Source of the DNA: Biomphalaria glabrata
Lineage: Eukaryota > Mollusca > Gastropoda > Planorbidae
Direction of reading: 5' to 3'
Length of the DNA: 64,000 nucleotides
Assembly: GCF_947242115.1 (NCBI RefSeq)
Contig: NC_074718.1
Span: 46,708,199-46,772,198, forward strand
Part shown: positions 32,511-43,882 of the stretch, in pieces
Layout: each line of letters begins with the position of its first letter
Numbering within the stretch: the stretch's first letter is position 1
Position numbers and translations under genes: made by a program
Notes under the pieces: generated by a model
The model's input: the letters and a program-made list of their open reading frames with translations, nothing else
What the model was told of the DNA's origin: nothing
The model's database searches: none

Positions 32511-32879
32511 TTTTTGTATGTGTGGGAACTAAACAAGTATTATCACTGGTCGATGTTGACTGACTGTAATTTGACATCAGTCACAAGGGTAACAACTAGT
32601 AAGCTAGTTCCATAGTTCCGGAACATAATGTACGAGTGAAAAAGTAAAATACTACACATTAAGTACAACTGTATATTTGTGGGGATAATATAATATTAAA
32701 AGACAACAGCAATGTTTTTAAAAAATTGTAAAATTGGTTTTTAAAAGTTGCTAGCTGTTGTTGTAATTCCTCAACGTGGAGTGTGAAAAAAAAAACGTGA
32801 ATAAAATACAGTGTAAATATGAGTTAAAAGACATTCTGCACAGTTAGCTAGCGTATCTTTTCTAAGTTGTATATATATA

Positions 32880-32938
32880 TTCCCAATTTTTTTTTAATGC
32901 AGCCCTCGATACTAAAAGGTTGCCCACCCCTGATGCAC
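32880..32938. mobile_element. hAT-type terminus (solo end)
   Basis: AAGGTTGCCCACCCCTG at 32922-32938 is the reverse of the common hAT end CAGGGGTGGGCAACCT. No matching left end was found nearby. Confidence 0.5.
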
Positions 32939-33227
32939 AGCAATACGAATCAATGGATTGTCTTCTGTACCAACTATCAATAGCCTATCTTATCTTTCAA
33001 TTAACATGCAAAAACAATTTAGCTCTATAAACGTTGCTTCTATATCTATAAATGATTTCAATTAACATGCAAAATAATCTTTACATTAGCTCTATATCTA
33101 TAAATGTTAAATTTTTTTATTTTTAATGACATTATATTCTGTTCTTAGTTAATGTGTCACACTTTTTGTCTTGTAAATGAAATAAAATGAAATACTGTTA
33201 ATTTCAACCTTTTTACAATTATTATTT

Positions 33228-33385
33228 GGTGGATAAGAGGATGAAATGACTAGCGGATGAAATAACCAGGGGATGAAATGAACAGGAGATGAAATGACCA
33301 GGGGATGAAGTGACCAAAGATGAAGTGACCAAAGATGAATCGACTGCGATGAAGTGACTGTGAATGAAATGACCGGGAACCATTT
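33228..33385 (+). repeat. Short-unit minisatellite (GGATGAAATGACC type)
   Basis: About nine units of 13-18 bp vary around GATGAAATGACCAGGG, degenerating to GATGAAGTGACCAAA towards the right. There is no open frame across it. Confidence 0.85.
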
Positions 33386-33499
33386 GTATCAGTCTCTTGC
33401 TGTTCTTAGTGATCTTTAGTTCCTAAAGCTAATTATATTTATTTTCTAAATCTGTGTCATGCATAGTGTATGAAATATTTAGATATGTAAACAAAGAAA

Positions 33500-33710
33500 T
33501 AATCTTGAGACTCACATCCATATTTGTGAATCAGCTGAAAGTGTCAAGGCTCTACATCCATAAAACAATGATTTGACTAATGACTGCATAAGTATAGAGT
33601 GGGGGGTTAGCGTGATATTGTTATTGTTCAACCATTCCAGTAGATTCCCACCCCTTGTCAACCTGAAATAACTATGAAAAGAAGGTTTTCCATCTGTCAT
33701 GATCTTTCCC
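33500..33710 (-). mobile_element. LINE RT C-terminal scrap (RTE-like)
   Basis: The minus-strand frame contains SLVKSLFYGCRALTLSAD, resembling the LLYGCESWTLTAD block that follows RT in RTE-type LINEs. Neighbouring text (HSYFRLTRGGNLLEW) is unclear. Only about 60 codons remain. Confidence 0.45.
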
Positions 33711-34175
33711 AGGTGAAAAGAAAAGTCATATTGTCTCTCACAACAGTTTTAATCTAGTCAACTAGACTCTCTGAAGTGTCTTTCAGAGTTGCGCTAATAT
33801 TATAGAAGAGCAATGTTAATTTCATTTCACAGTTCTTTAGTATGGGACAATCTTTCACAAATTAATCACAAGCTAAAGATTTGTTTTGTATTATTCTTAC
33901 ACTGTAAAACACTAAACTTATTATTTTTTTTGTTGTAGATTTAAGATTTTGGTTGATAATTTTAACATTTAAAGCTATAAGCTTTTCTTTTTTATATCTT
34001 ATCTTCTTATCTTATACTATACAGACCTTACTTCAAAAATGTTATAAATAGGGATTGTTAGAGGGAAGCACTGATCATGTTGATGACACTTAAAGTATAT
34101 AAATAATGTTTGCATCAGTCAAACACACCAGAAGACTTTTTAAAAATGATATTGAATTGCTCATGTTAATTAGTC
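33711..34175. other. No gene seen
   Basis: AT-rich DNA without recognisable repeats or frames. Confidence 0.5.
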
Positions 34176-34179
34176 ACTT

Positions 34180-34320
34180 AATGACTTAAGAAAATTGAAG
34201 ACTATTTCCTCTCATCCCAAACCTCATGGAGGATGGGAGAGGATTGTGGCAGACAGATTTTAAACCCAGAGCCATCAGTCCAAAGCAGGTGTACAGTTAG
34301 CATAATTGTACTATGAAATT
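34180..34320 (-). repeat. SINE family 2 copy
   Basis: The minus-strand copy shows the body block CATCCCAAACCTCATGGAGG followed by a degenerate B box (TTTTAAACCCAGAGCC) and an A-box-like stretch. The order is the same as in the copy at 52.37-52.53 kb. Confidence 0.6.
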
Positions 34321-35175
34321 GGCTAACTTTGGCAGACTCATTTCATGATTGAAAAAGATTAATTGAGAATTTAAAGAACTAGAAATCATTTATTTGTCTC
34401 TCTGAGCATTCTATCAAGTTTTGTTTTTTAATTGTTAATCTACTGTTTAGTTTATGTACTTTTGTTGCAATGCTAAATGTCTTTTGATCCTGAAGTCTCT
34501 AAACCTAGTGTTTCACTGACCTAGTTGGCCTCACTGCTGTTTTTTTAAGACTGTTCTAGTATTGGTATGTTTCCTTCAGTTGAGGAATCCAAATCAAAGG
34601 TGTTCATTTATTATCTGAAATATAGGTTAAATAGCATTTCTATTTTTGTTCTTATTAAATTGGAAAAACATTGTGGTGGTGTTTTTTTAAAACTCCTGAC
34701 AAATGGCATACAAAAAAAAATCCATTTTGATCAAACAGGTCTTATGTCTGCTTGGTGGCACATGATCTATTATCTACTCAGGGATGTAAGACATCCTCCA
34801 TCAGGCATTTATCCTATATGCTCTGTATATTGCTGAATTGTTCACTTGTAAGGTAATTTGTTATGTGTGCAGCATAGTGTGAATGTGGAAAGGTGCAAAT
34901 TTGTGTTGAAATAGGAAGAGAAGAAACCGAAAAATGGAGTAATTTAATTGACATATTATTGTTTGTTAATCAAGATTAAGAGTCTCATCTGCTCGTAACA
35001 TAACTAATTTACTGACTCGTTTTAGGATTATTCATTTTTAGATTAGAATCAATGTCCAAGCACTCATGCACTATCCATGTAACTTTCGCTTTTTACATTA
35101 GGTTACTAATAGTTTTATCTTTCTACATGGCTGTGTCTTTGGCTACAAATTCCTGATGACCAAGAAACAACTTAC
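34321..35175. other. No gene seen
   Basis: AT-rich presumed intron of the PHKB remnant. The PHKB segment expected between HLQ and STDEV (INAVSLYLL in vertebrates) was looked for between 30.65 and 35.17 kb and not found. Confidence 0.5.
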
Positions 35176-35282
35176 TTGCAAATGTTCATATTCTTTGCCT
35201 CTGTATGCTGGGTAACCAGTGACAAGATCCAATGTAGAGTGCAGGGCATATGCTGGACTTAATTGGATTTGAACTTTTCTAC
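35176..35282 (-). pseudogene. PHKB: PHKB exon, intact-looking (RKVQ to YEHLQ)
   Basis: TTTTTCAAAG precedes, and GTAAGT follows, an uninterrupted frame reading RKVQIQLSPAYALHST, then LDLVTGYPAYRGKEYEHLQ. It matches PHKB DKVQQFKQDP, LHSVFNVHTG and Y-EYGHLQ. Both splice sites are good and the phase fits the exon at 42.9 kb. This exon alone would pass as functional; it is classed with the pseudogene because of its neighbours. Confidence 0.85.
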
Positions 35283-35628
35283 CTTTGAAAAAGAAAAAAC
35301 AATTGTACTCAAATCTAGTTTAAATTTGATATTTACTTAACACACTAAAATATTCAGACAAAATTATTCATTCAATTTATTATCTTCATTATTGTCAAAT
35401 AGTTAAGGTTATGTTTGTACGATTTTCTATTTCATGTCAACTGGAAACATTTTAAATTTGAAGTCTACTAGAAAACATTATATGCTTTTTGTTACCATGG
35501 AGAAACTTTTTACTTGACATTTAATTGAGAACAATGATGAATGTGCTTTTTATTTAAAGACACATAAGTTAATAATGCTATTTGATTGAGAAATATCTAA
35601 TAAAAGATAACTTAATAATGCAGCCAAC
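35283..35628. other. Intron-like DNA, no gene seen
   Basis: AT-rich DNA up to the LINE tail. Confidence 0.5.
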
Positions 35629-35673
35629 TATTTCTTCTTCTTCTTCATCGTTCTCATTGTTATGTTGGAGTGT

Positions 35674-36480
35674 TCATATGACTAGACCAATACATGAGAT
35701 GAACTGCGCAGTGGTTTCCAAATCAGGGAGCTCTCCATATAGTTTTCTTTCTATTGGGGTGATTTGGGGCCAATGTCTTATACGGGCCTCTTGGTAAAGA
35801 GAGCAGTTTTGGAGGACGTGGTCGGCATTCTCTGGTGATACTCCACATGGGCAGATTTCACTGGTTCCAATTTTGAGCTTCTGGTGCATGTGTTGTCGCA
35901 TTCTGTTGTGTCCGGTCCTGAGTCGAAAGATTAGACGTTGGTCTTGTCGGGATAGCTTATAGTAAGCGTCATCTTTCTTGTGATTTGGATGAGAGATCGT
36001 CCATTTCTCATTTATTTTGTTTACAATTAATTTCTTCATTTCTTCTGGATAGAGTGCAGAGTTTATTTGAGAGTTAGTTCTCCCACTCTTGGCTAGTGTG
36101 TCAGCCTTCTCATTTCCTTCTAGTTGTATATGGGCTGGTATCCATTGAATAACAGTTTTTTTGCTGTTGTTGTTGAGCTTTGTAAGTGCTGTTCTGAGGT
36201 TTTTAATATAAGAGGAATAAGAGGAGTTTTGCAAGCTTTGGAGGGTTGTTTTTGCATCGGTTAGCAAGACAATATGACTGTGAGGGGAACTTGGATGATT
36301 TGCTAGCATGGTAGCAGCTAGTGCTAGTGCTTCCCTTTCTGCTCTGTGACTGTCAGAGAGCTCTCCAGTTGCAATGGATTTTTCTAGTTTTCCTCCATCT
36401 GGCCATTCGATAAGTATTCCAGCTCCTCCATTTGTGGTGGCTTTATGGGATGAGCCATCCGTGTAAACTCTGATCCACTG
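35674..36480 (-). pseudogene. LINE RNase H domain and C-terminal Cys motif
   Basis: The frame carries the four acidic positions expected for RNase HI: D in YTDGSS, E in AEREALA, D in LLTDAKT and D in GNEKADTLAK. The downstream LIFRLRTGHNRMRQHM and ICPCGVSPENADHVLQNC blocks end the LINE protein. This part reads open to its stop at 35674 and looks the best preserved. Confidence 0.88.
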
Positions 36481-37093
36481 ATTGCTAGGGTAATTGGTAT
36501 TAGAGATGGGAAACGAACCGAACCCGAACCGAACTCGAACCTCACTTACGACCGAACCGAACCCGAACTTTGAAACTGCTTGGTACGAACCGAACCGAAT
36601 GAACCCTCCTTATCTTAACCGAACTAATTTTGCAATTTGTACATCTTTTTTTAAAATATATTTTTGGTTTAAAAAGATACAAAAAATAAATTACTTCAAT
36701 ATTTTATTTAAATTCTAATGATTCCATTATAGTTTGAAAACTTGGGAGGGGAAGGGTATTTTGAAAACTTTAAAAAGAAAAAAAAAGCGGCGCGCTGTGA
36801 TTCCCATGGGTTTTTCCGTACGTGCCGACTCCCCCCTGGCCTTGAATTTTCGCGGGCTGTTTGCAATATTGGTTTTGAGTTGAATAGGCGGCCTCTAATT
36901 AAATTTAGATCTAGACTCTAGTAACTAGTAAGTACAAAGTCAACATTAAAATATTGTCACTTTTATTTGAGATGGCTGTTAGTTGAGAGTAGAATATTTT
37001 TTGCCGATTATAGATTTAAAATAAATTTTAATTATCTTCTATTAAGTGAATTATTTTTACAAAATTGTGAAGTATTCCACATTGGAATATTAT

Positions 37094-37174
37094 CAGTGGC
37101 TTAGCAAGGGTGGGGGTGGAGGTCCAGCCACTCCCGGGCCCCCAAATGATGAAAAATTCCTAGCTACGCCCCTG
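37094..37174. mobile_element. 81-bp hAT-type MITE nested in the larger hAT
   Basis: It starts CAGTGGCTTAGCAAGG and ends CTAGCTACGCCCCTG, imperfect inverted repeats of a widespread hAT terminus. The flanks AATATTAT and AATATTTT are an 8-bp duplication with one difference. Confidence 0.7.
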
Positions 37175-37227
37175 AATATTTTTACTATTATTCTGTTTTG
37201 CATTATTGATGATCAGTATTTTTAATC

Positions 37228-37350
37228 CAGCGTTTCTCAAACTTTGGGTCCTCCCCCGTGGGTGGGGATGGCGAGTACCTTGAATTGGGGGATGAGGAGA
37301 CGCAACTTCCTGACAAAAAGGGGTGTCATAGAGTGTGTGTGTGTGTTTCC
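37228..37350. mobile_element. hAT-like terminus (solo end)
   Basis: CAGCGTTTCTCAAACTTTGG resembles the CAGTGGTTCCCAAAC class of hAT ends, also seen at 58.08 kb. A partner end was not found. Confidence 0.4.
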
Positions 37351-37624
37351 TGGTGGCGATAAGAAGAGGTTAAGCGATTGATTTGTGTTTATGCATTGAG
37401 GATGATGAAATTAGCGTAATGCAAATGTGAAACGGCAGACAATCTTGAGACATGAAAGAGTAAAGACGTTGTTTTGTGGTGACCTAGAATTCGTTTAAAT
37501 ATCAGTATATTTCATTAATATTACATCTCTATCTCAAGTTAAGTATGTGAATATTGTAATAACAGGCTATATTGAGTTGTTCACATAAGAAATTTATTTT
37601 AAAGTTTATTAAGTTTATATATTA

Positions 37625-38088
37625 TTATAAGACTTGTCTTCGAAGCCGAAGATTAGTGAGGAATGCAGTTTTTCCCATAGCTGCGCAGTCCCAGCTGTGA
37701 CCTACATATTTTGCCACATCCAGGGCAAGCAGAACCACTGTCCGCAGGTGGTCGATTTAGTTTTTCTTTTCGCGTCTGCGTTTGTCCTCGGCAGCGGATT
37801 TTCTTTTGGTCTCAAATGTGTATCCCGAGGCCTTCGGGAGTGAACTCTAACTGACTGGTTCTGAGGCCGCATGTAACCAGGTGCTCTCTTCTATGTCAGC
37901 TAAGCAAAGTTGACTCCTAAGCTGGTCTTTGAAGCGTTTCCGTGGGGCGCCTCTGTTACGTCGACCACCTTTTAGCTCACCAAAAAAAAAAAAAAGACTG
38001 CCTTTGGCATACGCTCGTCTCCCATACGGGATACGTGCCCTGCCCAGAGCAACTGTCGGACCATAACAAGTCCCTCTATCTTATACTT
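37625..38088 (-). mobile_element. RTE-like LINE 3' end inside the hAT
   Basis: The minus-strand text runs LLWAGHVSRMGDERMPKAVF, then RGAPRKRFKDQL, ETKRKSAAEDKRRR and CPGCGKICRSQLGLRS: the C-terminal zinc-finger tail of the LINE group represented at 44.4-46.0 kb. An A-run (T-run on the coding strand) near 37.98 kb interrupts it, and there are stops. A TCTTCG/CGAAGA stem-loop closes the 3' end. Confidence 0.75.
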
Positions 38089-41000
38089 ACCGGTAAAAAT
38101 ATAAAACGCCTTTATTGGTTCAATTGTACTAGCTGTTTGTAAGCGACAAACCAATGACCAACTTACAAGGAAAGGGGGCGTCGAATAAAATGTTTTATTT
38201 TCAGTGTATCTTATCTGAATATTAAAAATTAAAATATATTAAGTAGGAGATGTCATTTTATCTTCTAATAAGACCTTGTCAACTGTAGACTGCTTTTTGC
38301 GAGGCGCGTTTGCACAATATGGGTCAAAACGTTTTGAAGTAAACATTTTAAAACATCTTCGCTATTGTGATTCTTCTGCATTTTTTTTTTATCTCAGAAT
38401 AGTCGAATTTCTTCCGTATATTTATAATAGTGATGAGTAAAAAAAAAAATCCTCGATAGAGACGTCTTTACACGAAGAATATTTGTTTAAAAAGATCACG
38501 CTCATTATAGAAGTACGTGCGCAATATGTAGGCCTACCTAGAATGTCCCTTGCATAATTCTATTGGCCAGGTCTGCCTCTTTATTATTAGATTTAATATG
38601 GCCCTCGACTTTTTTTTTATTATGATGAATGGTGCGTTCTGAAAGAAAGCACATCAATATCAGCCTGTGTTTAAAGTTCTCTCTTCTTACTAAGAGAAAA
38701 AGGTTAGAATACGCTTAGCACCGAGTCATGCCCAGAATTAAACCACTTGCCGACTTGAGCGAGAACCTGCCGCATCTTCATTTCTATCCCCATTAAGAAA
38801 TTTTTAGATCGCTTAAAACCTATGTAGGCAACATTATTTTGGGAAAAGTATTGCCCATAGGCCTATTATATGTTGTAAAGTATTTGTTTTGTGTAAAAAT
38901 TCAAATGAAAGTGTTTTAACTGATAAATTGCATTAAACCTTATAACTTAATTTTGCTATTACATAATTTCATAACATCGAACCGAGCCGAACCCGAACTT
39001 TAGACCTGACCGAACCGAACCGAACCCGAACTATACTCGTCATCGAACCGAACCGAACTTAAATCTGACCGAACCAAACCCGAACTTTAAAAGTTGGGTT
39101 CGATTCCCATCTCTAATTGGTATGTAGAAAACAGTTCACTATTTCCTTGAGCTCTGTTGGTCTGTAATCAGATTTTCTTTTTATATTTTCAATATGGTCC
39201 CTTATAGTAGGAAGAGGGCTTTCGTCCCAGGGTAGAGATTCGTTATAGTGTATCGAGGATTCCAGAGTTATTTTTTCAAGTTGGTGTTTCTTTTTTAGGT
39301 TTAGAGATTCCTGTAAGAAATTGGTCCTTTTCAGACGGTTTTTTGTGCCAGTTTTGTGGATTTTTGTTCTGAGTGGGTGCCTTTCCAAGGTTTCCAATTT
39401 AGTGAATTGGGAAAGGATTTTTATCTCTTCTTTCATCCAGAGAGATCAGGGCAGCGGTTTCCTCCATAGCTCTTATGGGTGTTGTTTTGATTGCTCCTGT
39501 CATAATCCTTAAACCAATATTTTGAACCTTGTCTATTTTTCTTAGGTTGGTTTGGGCTGCTGAGCCCCATGCTGAGGTACCATATTCTAGTACAGGTCTT
39601 ACATAACTGGTATAGGTCTTTTTCAGGATGTTGTGATTAGCTCCCCAATCTGTGCCAGCTAATTTTTTCAAGAGGGATAGTCTCTGGATGCCTTTACTCT
39701 GTGTTTTATCTATTTGGTTTTTCCAGGTTAGTCTCGGGTCATAGGTGACTCCAAGATATGTAGGGCTGTCATTTTTTTCTAAAGCTTCCTTATCTAATGT
39801 TAATATTATTGTTTGTTGTTTTGTTGACAGTGAGAATATGGTATATGTTGTCTTTTTTGTGTTAATGGACATGCCCCAGTCTTTGGACCAATTATTGAGT
39901 ATATCGAGAACATCCTGTAATCGAAATTTCGATGTTCCTACATATTCTTCCGTGCTAATTAAGGCAAGGCCATCTGCATACATGCTGCTTTTAACTTTTC
40001 TTGGTGGTTTTGATTTAGATCGTTTATGAATATTAGGAACAGTGTTGGGGATAGGACTCCTCCTTGGGGGACGCCATTTTTTATACCCACTGTGTGGATT
40101 CTTTGTCCTTGCATGCAAACTAAGGCTTTTTTTGTTATTTAGATATTCCTTTATCCAGTTGTACATTCTGTGGGATATGTGATGCTGGATTAGCTTGAGC
40201 AAGAGACCTTGTTCCCAGACTTTGTCAAATGCTTTTTCTAAGTCAACCCACACAATTGTTGTTGGTTTCTTTTCTTGAAAGCCGTCTTCTATTTCTTGTG
40301 TGATGAAGGCAATTTGATCTTCTGTTGATCTGCCTTTTCTAAAGCCAGCCTGGGCTTCAGTGAGTACGTTATTTGACTCAAGGATCCATGTCAGCCTTCT
40401 ATTTATCACTCTTTCCATCAGTTTGCGAGTACAGCTAGTGAGGCTGATGGGACGGTAGCTATCCAGTTTATTTCTTGGTTTGCCGTGCTTTAGTATAGGG
40501 ATCATAATGGCTTTTTTCCAGATGTTTGGAATTCTGCCAGATTTCCAGCTAGCATTGAATATTTGTAGCAGTTTTCTTTTGGCTTGAGGACCCAAGTGAA
40601 GAAGCATGTCATTAGATATTTTGTCTGGGCCTGGGGCTTGTTTTGGTTTGAGGACTTTTAGGGATTCATCTAGTTCCTTCATTTTAAGATTAGTGGTCAT
40701 TCCCAAGGAGTAAGCTGGATTGTTTTCTTTAATCTTATCTTGTATTTCTGAGTTTACATCTTTATTTCTACTTTCATTAATTTGTATTTGTCCTACGCTT
40801 TGGAAAAACTTAATGAATTCATTTGCTGCTTCTTGGCCTTTCAGGGGTTTGTTGTCCTTTTCTATTACTATAGGAGTTGTTCTGTTTTCTTCCTGGTTGA
40901 GACATTTGGCTATACGCCAGAGTTTGTGGCCGTCTCTATCTACGTTTAGTTGTTCTGTTTTTTCATGTCAACTTTTCCTCATGGCGGAAAGGTAATTTTT

Positions 41001-42600
41001 CCTGAAAACTGCGTTAGCTGCTTTTAGATTTATGTTATTTTCTATACAAGGGTTATTTTCTACTGTGTTTCTGGCTTCAATAGTGGCATTGTGGAGTTGT
41101 TGAAGGTGATCAGACCAGTTGGGGATATAATCTTTTCTTGCTCCTCTGGGAATTGATTCCTTAGCTGCTAGGAGGATTGCTTTGGAGAAAGCTGAGAATG
41201 ACTTATTAACCTGATTTGATTTGCAGTTTATTGAAGTTGTGTATAGGTCTGTGAGCTTTGAGAATAGGTGCCAGTTGGCTTTTTTGTAGTTCCATCTGGG
41301 GATGGTGGAGTTTTCTGATATTTTGAAGGAGGTATCGATACTGATCAATATGGGTCTGTGGTCACTGGTGGCTAGCTGGTCTGCAACTTCTCTGGTGCAC
41401 TTTTTGGATAAGTTGTCAGTTGCAAAGGCTAGATCTGGAGTGGTTGATGTTAGCCAGGCTCTTGAGAAAAAGGTTGGTTTATCCTCAGGTTTATTAAGCA
41501 AGATAAGTCTGTTCTCTGCTTGCCATTCTTCAATTTCTTCTCCCCTGGCATTTAGGTCTGGGTATCCCCAGCTCTGAGAGTGACTATTCATATCTCCTAA
41601 GATTAGACAGTCTTCTTGGTCAGGTATTTGTATGTGGTCAATCTCTATTTCCTTGTCTGGTGGGAAGTAGCAGTTAAATAGATTAATATTTCCATCTGGG
41701 AGAATTAGCTTAGTTCCCATTATTTCTGATTCTGAGGAGTTGAGCATAGTTATGTCTGTGGTAGGGATGTCATTTTTAATGAGGGTTAGGATTCCTCCTT
41801 TGGGTCTGATTTCTCTACCTTGTCTGATGCAGGTGTAGCCTCTAATGGAGGAACGAAGATTACTGTTCATGAGTTTCTTGAATGCAAGCTACATCAATTT
41901 CTTTCTTTTGGATGCCCTCTGCGTTCCATTGTAAGATTTTTAGACTTTTGGTCTTGGAGTGTTGGCCAGTAATTTTTACTTTCTTGTCCCTACTCCTGGC
42001 TCCACAGGCAGAGACAGAAGAACCACCAGCTCGCTTGTGTGGGCTCCTTCGAGGCGGAGAGCCGGGCCCCCTACCTGCGCGGCGGGATTCCACAGGCAGG
42101 ACACCACATCTATTAGAATGGTTACTGAACTCCAACATAGATGAGGTTAGTGTCAATGTGTTATGCGCCAGGAGGTCCATTGACTCTGACTTCAGCCTGC
42201 TTTTCTTTCTGGGTGTGCTCCCATAGCCTTTGATCATCCAAGATCATCTGCAAGGCAGCAGGTGTTTATTTTCGGAGTTTTCTCTCCTAGATGAACTGCT
42301 ATCCCTAGCTAACAAGTTTCATCTACCCGGGTTTAGAGTTAGAGCACCCTATACTCGCTTTTTGCAATCATTTCCCTGGATTTCTGAGATGTTTTTAGTA
42401 AATATTCTAACCACTGGAATACTTCATCTCATCCTCCATGACTGCAAACCAGTTGGTCCATGGCTGTTTATTTGCTATTCACAGCTAACCCTTATATCTA
42501 AGGGTCTTTCCCCTATCCCCAACCTGGGGACGCGCTTGGTAGAAGGTGGTAACTCCCCCAAGAGCCAACTATTGATTTGTAGAGAAATTTTATACCACCA

Positions 42601-42893
42601 ATAAATATTTTTTTAGAGCTGCACATTTCCAAACTAAGAAAGCATATTGTTAAGTAATTTACGTGCAGACCCTGGGACCCAGGAGTAATCCAAACCTAGT
42701 TATTTTATGCACTGACCAAAACAATATGATTTTAATATTGATATGCAATGATATTCTATGCTTGGTTGTAAACAAACTACTCACTTTATCTGCCTGTCAT
42801 ATCCAACATTGCACATGGAAAAGTGTTTGAGATGAACCATAGTCGCTCTAAGACTGAAGGAGGCCAACTTGAATATCCAACATTGCAACATAC
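42601..42893. other. No gene seen; intron-like DNA
   Basis: Unique AT-rich DNA between the LINE 5' end and a PHKB exon. Confidence 0.5.
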
Positions 42894-42946
42894 CTATCAT
42901 CAGCTTGGCCCAACTAATGATACTGCCCTGGTCATCATCAATCTTT
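42894..42946 (-). pseudogene. PHKB: PHKB exon remnant (KIDDDQG)
   Basis: TTTCTATCCAG precedes, and GTATGT follows, codons reading KIDDDQG then SIISWAKLMI. KIDDD with the preceding Y-K matches PHKB [24 protein letters not shown]. After QG the homology is lost and the exon is much shorter than expected, so part is deleted or the donor is cryptic. The phase joins correctly to both neighbours at 43.74 and 35.28 kb. Confidence 0.65.
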
Positions 42947-43737
42947 CTGGATAGAAATAATCAAGTAATTAATTATGTGCATACAAAGATACTAATTTTC
43001 AATTAGTCATCAAAACTGTACTAATTTTCAAGTCAACATGCACAATTAAATATTAATTATGACCAAAAAATGGACCCTAACCTTTAAAATAAATCTTTGT
43101 AACACAATCTTAAGGTTTAATTTTTTCCAAGTTATTTTGTTAGCTAAAATATTTATTATCATAAACAACTAAACACTCCTGGCATCTGACTTACAGTGAG
43201 ACATTGACTAACAAAGGATTGCTATCTATTCTGATGAAAATCTGACTGAAATGAAATTATGTTTCATAGTTTAATAAAGAAACTTATTTCTGGGTAGATT
43301 TTTGTTTGGTGTTTGAGAACCAATTTATTTGTAACCATTGCAGTATCTTTACTTGGAAGACACTTTGACCAAAAGTAAATACCAGAGGATAATAACTAAC
43401 TAAAACCAGTTTAGAATTAGGAATTATACACACTTCAAGTCAAAAAAGAAATATACAACCCTGATATTGGAAAAAAAAAGAAACATAATTATAAACTGTT
43501 TTAACCCTATACCACATGTATCCCAAATGCTTCAATACCTATTAATTTTTTTGACACATAAATCTTTCCTTATGAAACGCTAACAAATGGAGTTAATGCC
43601 ACCTGAGGTTTTTAATTTAGAAATCTCTATCCCTACTAGTGCTAGGTGAGTTTTTATTAATATAAAAGTGTCAGACTTTGAAAAAAAAAAAGGCAGCAGC
43701 TAAAAATACCAAACATGAAATGATAAAGCTGAAATAC
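42947..43737. other. Intron-like DNA, no gene seen
   Basis: AT-rich DNA separating two PHKB exons. Confidence 0.5.
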
Positions 43738-43882
43738 TTATAAACTTGAGCCAGTGACCAAACAGCAACTGCACAGTAAATAGAATCCTGAACATGAGCT
43801 ATTCTATTTGTATTCTTGTCAGATCCAATAGAAGGAAAAAGACCATTGATAGGACTCTGGTTTCGCAAGATTTGATGTTTTG
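43738..43882 (-). pseudogene. PHKB: PHKB exon, intact-looking (NQSPINGLFPS to SLAQVY)
   Basis: TTGTATCACCAG precedes, and GTATTT follows, an open frame reading LRNQSPINGLFPSIGSDKN, then HVQDSIYCAVAVWSLAQVY. This matches PHKB LLYQSPTTGLFPTKTCG through IQDSLYCAAGAWALALAYR, in the glucoamylase-like N-terminal domain. No damage is visible. It is the most upstream PHKB exon found; the N-terminal exons, expected to the right, were not located. Confidence 0.85.

Larger units (their letters stand above)
36501..39115. mobile_element. Non-autonomous hAT element with CGAACC subterminal repeats
   Basis: Ends TAGAGATGGGAAACGAACCG and GGTTCGATTCCCATCTCTA are inverted copies, flanked by the 8-bp duplication ATTGGTAT (36493-36500 and 39116-39123). 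CGAACC and CGAACCGAACC are repeated many times inside both ends (about 36.5-36.62 and 38.98-39.1 kb). No transposase is seen. The interior carries an 81-bp MITE, a LINE 3' piece and a hAT-like end near 37.23 kb. It interrupts the LINE exactly between RT and RNase H text. Confidence 0.93.
35629..42600 (-). mobile_element. I-clade (Nimbus-like) LINE, nearly full length, split by a hAT
   Basis: Read on the minus strand: 5' region about 42.6-42.24 kb; endonuclease about 42.0-41.3 kb (LQWNAEG, VACIQETHEQ, LILGDMNSHSQSWGYP, TSDHRPILI); RT about 40.7-39.4 kb (GPDKISNDML, SYRPISLTSCTRKLMERV, GFRKGRSTEDQ, VDLEKAFDKVW, SPTYLGVTYDPRLTW, LEYGTSAWGSAA); RNase H 36.48-35.67 kb (YTDGSS, AEREALA, LLTDAKT, GNEKADTLAK); a C-terminal Cys-rich knuckle; and a GAA tail at 35.63 kb. 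It is dead: frames change near 41.87, 40.97, 40.1 and 39.42 kb and the RT catalytic box reads YADG instead of YADD. A 2.6-kb hAT separates RT from RNase H. The combination of APE endonuclease, RT and RNase H places it in the I group. It lies in a PHKB intron. Confidence 0.9.

Noticed and set aside
41882-42226. GC-richer plus-strand open frames
   Set aside because: Antisense shadows of the LINE 5' coding region.
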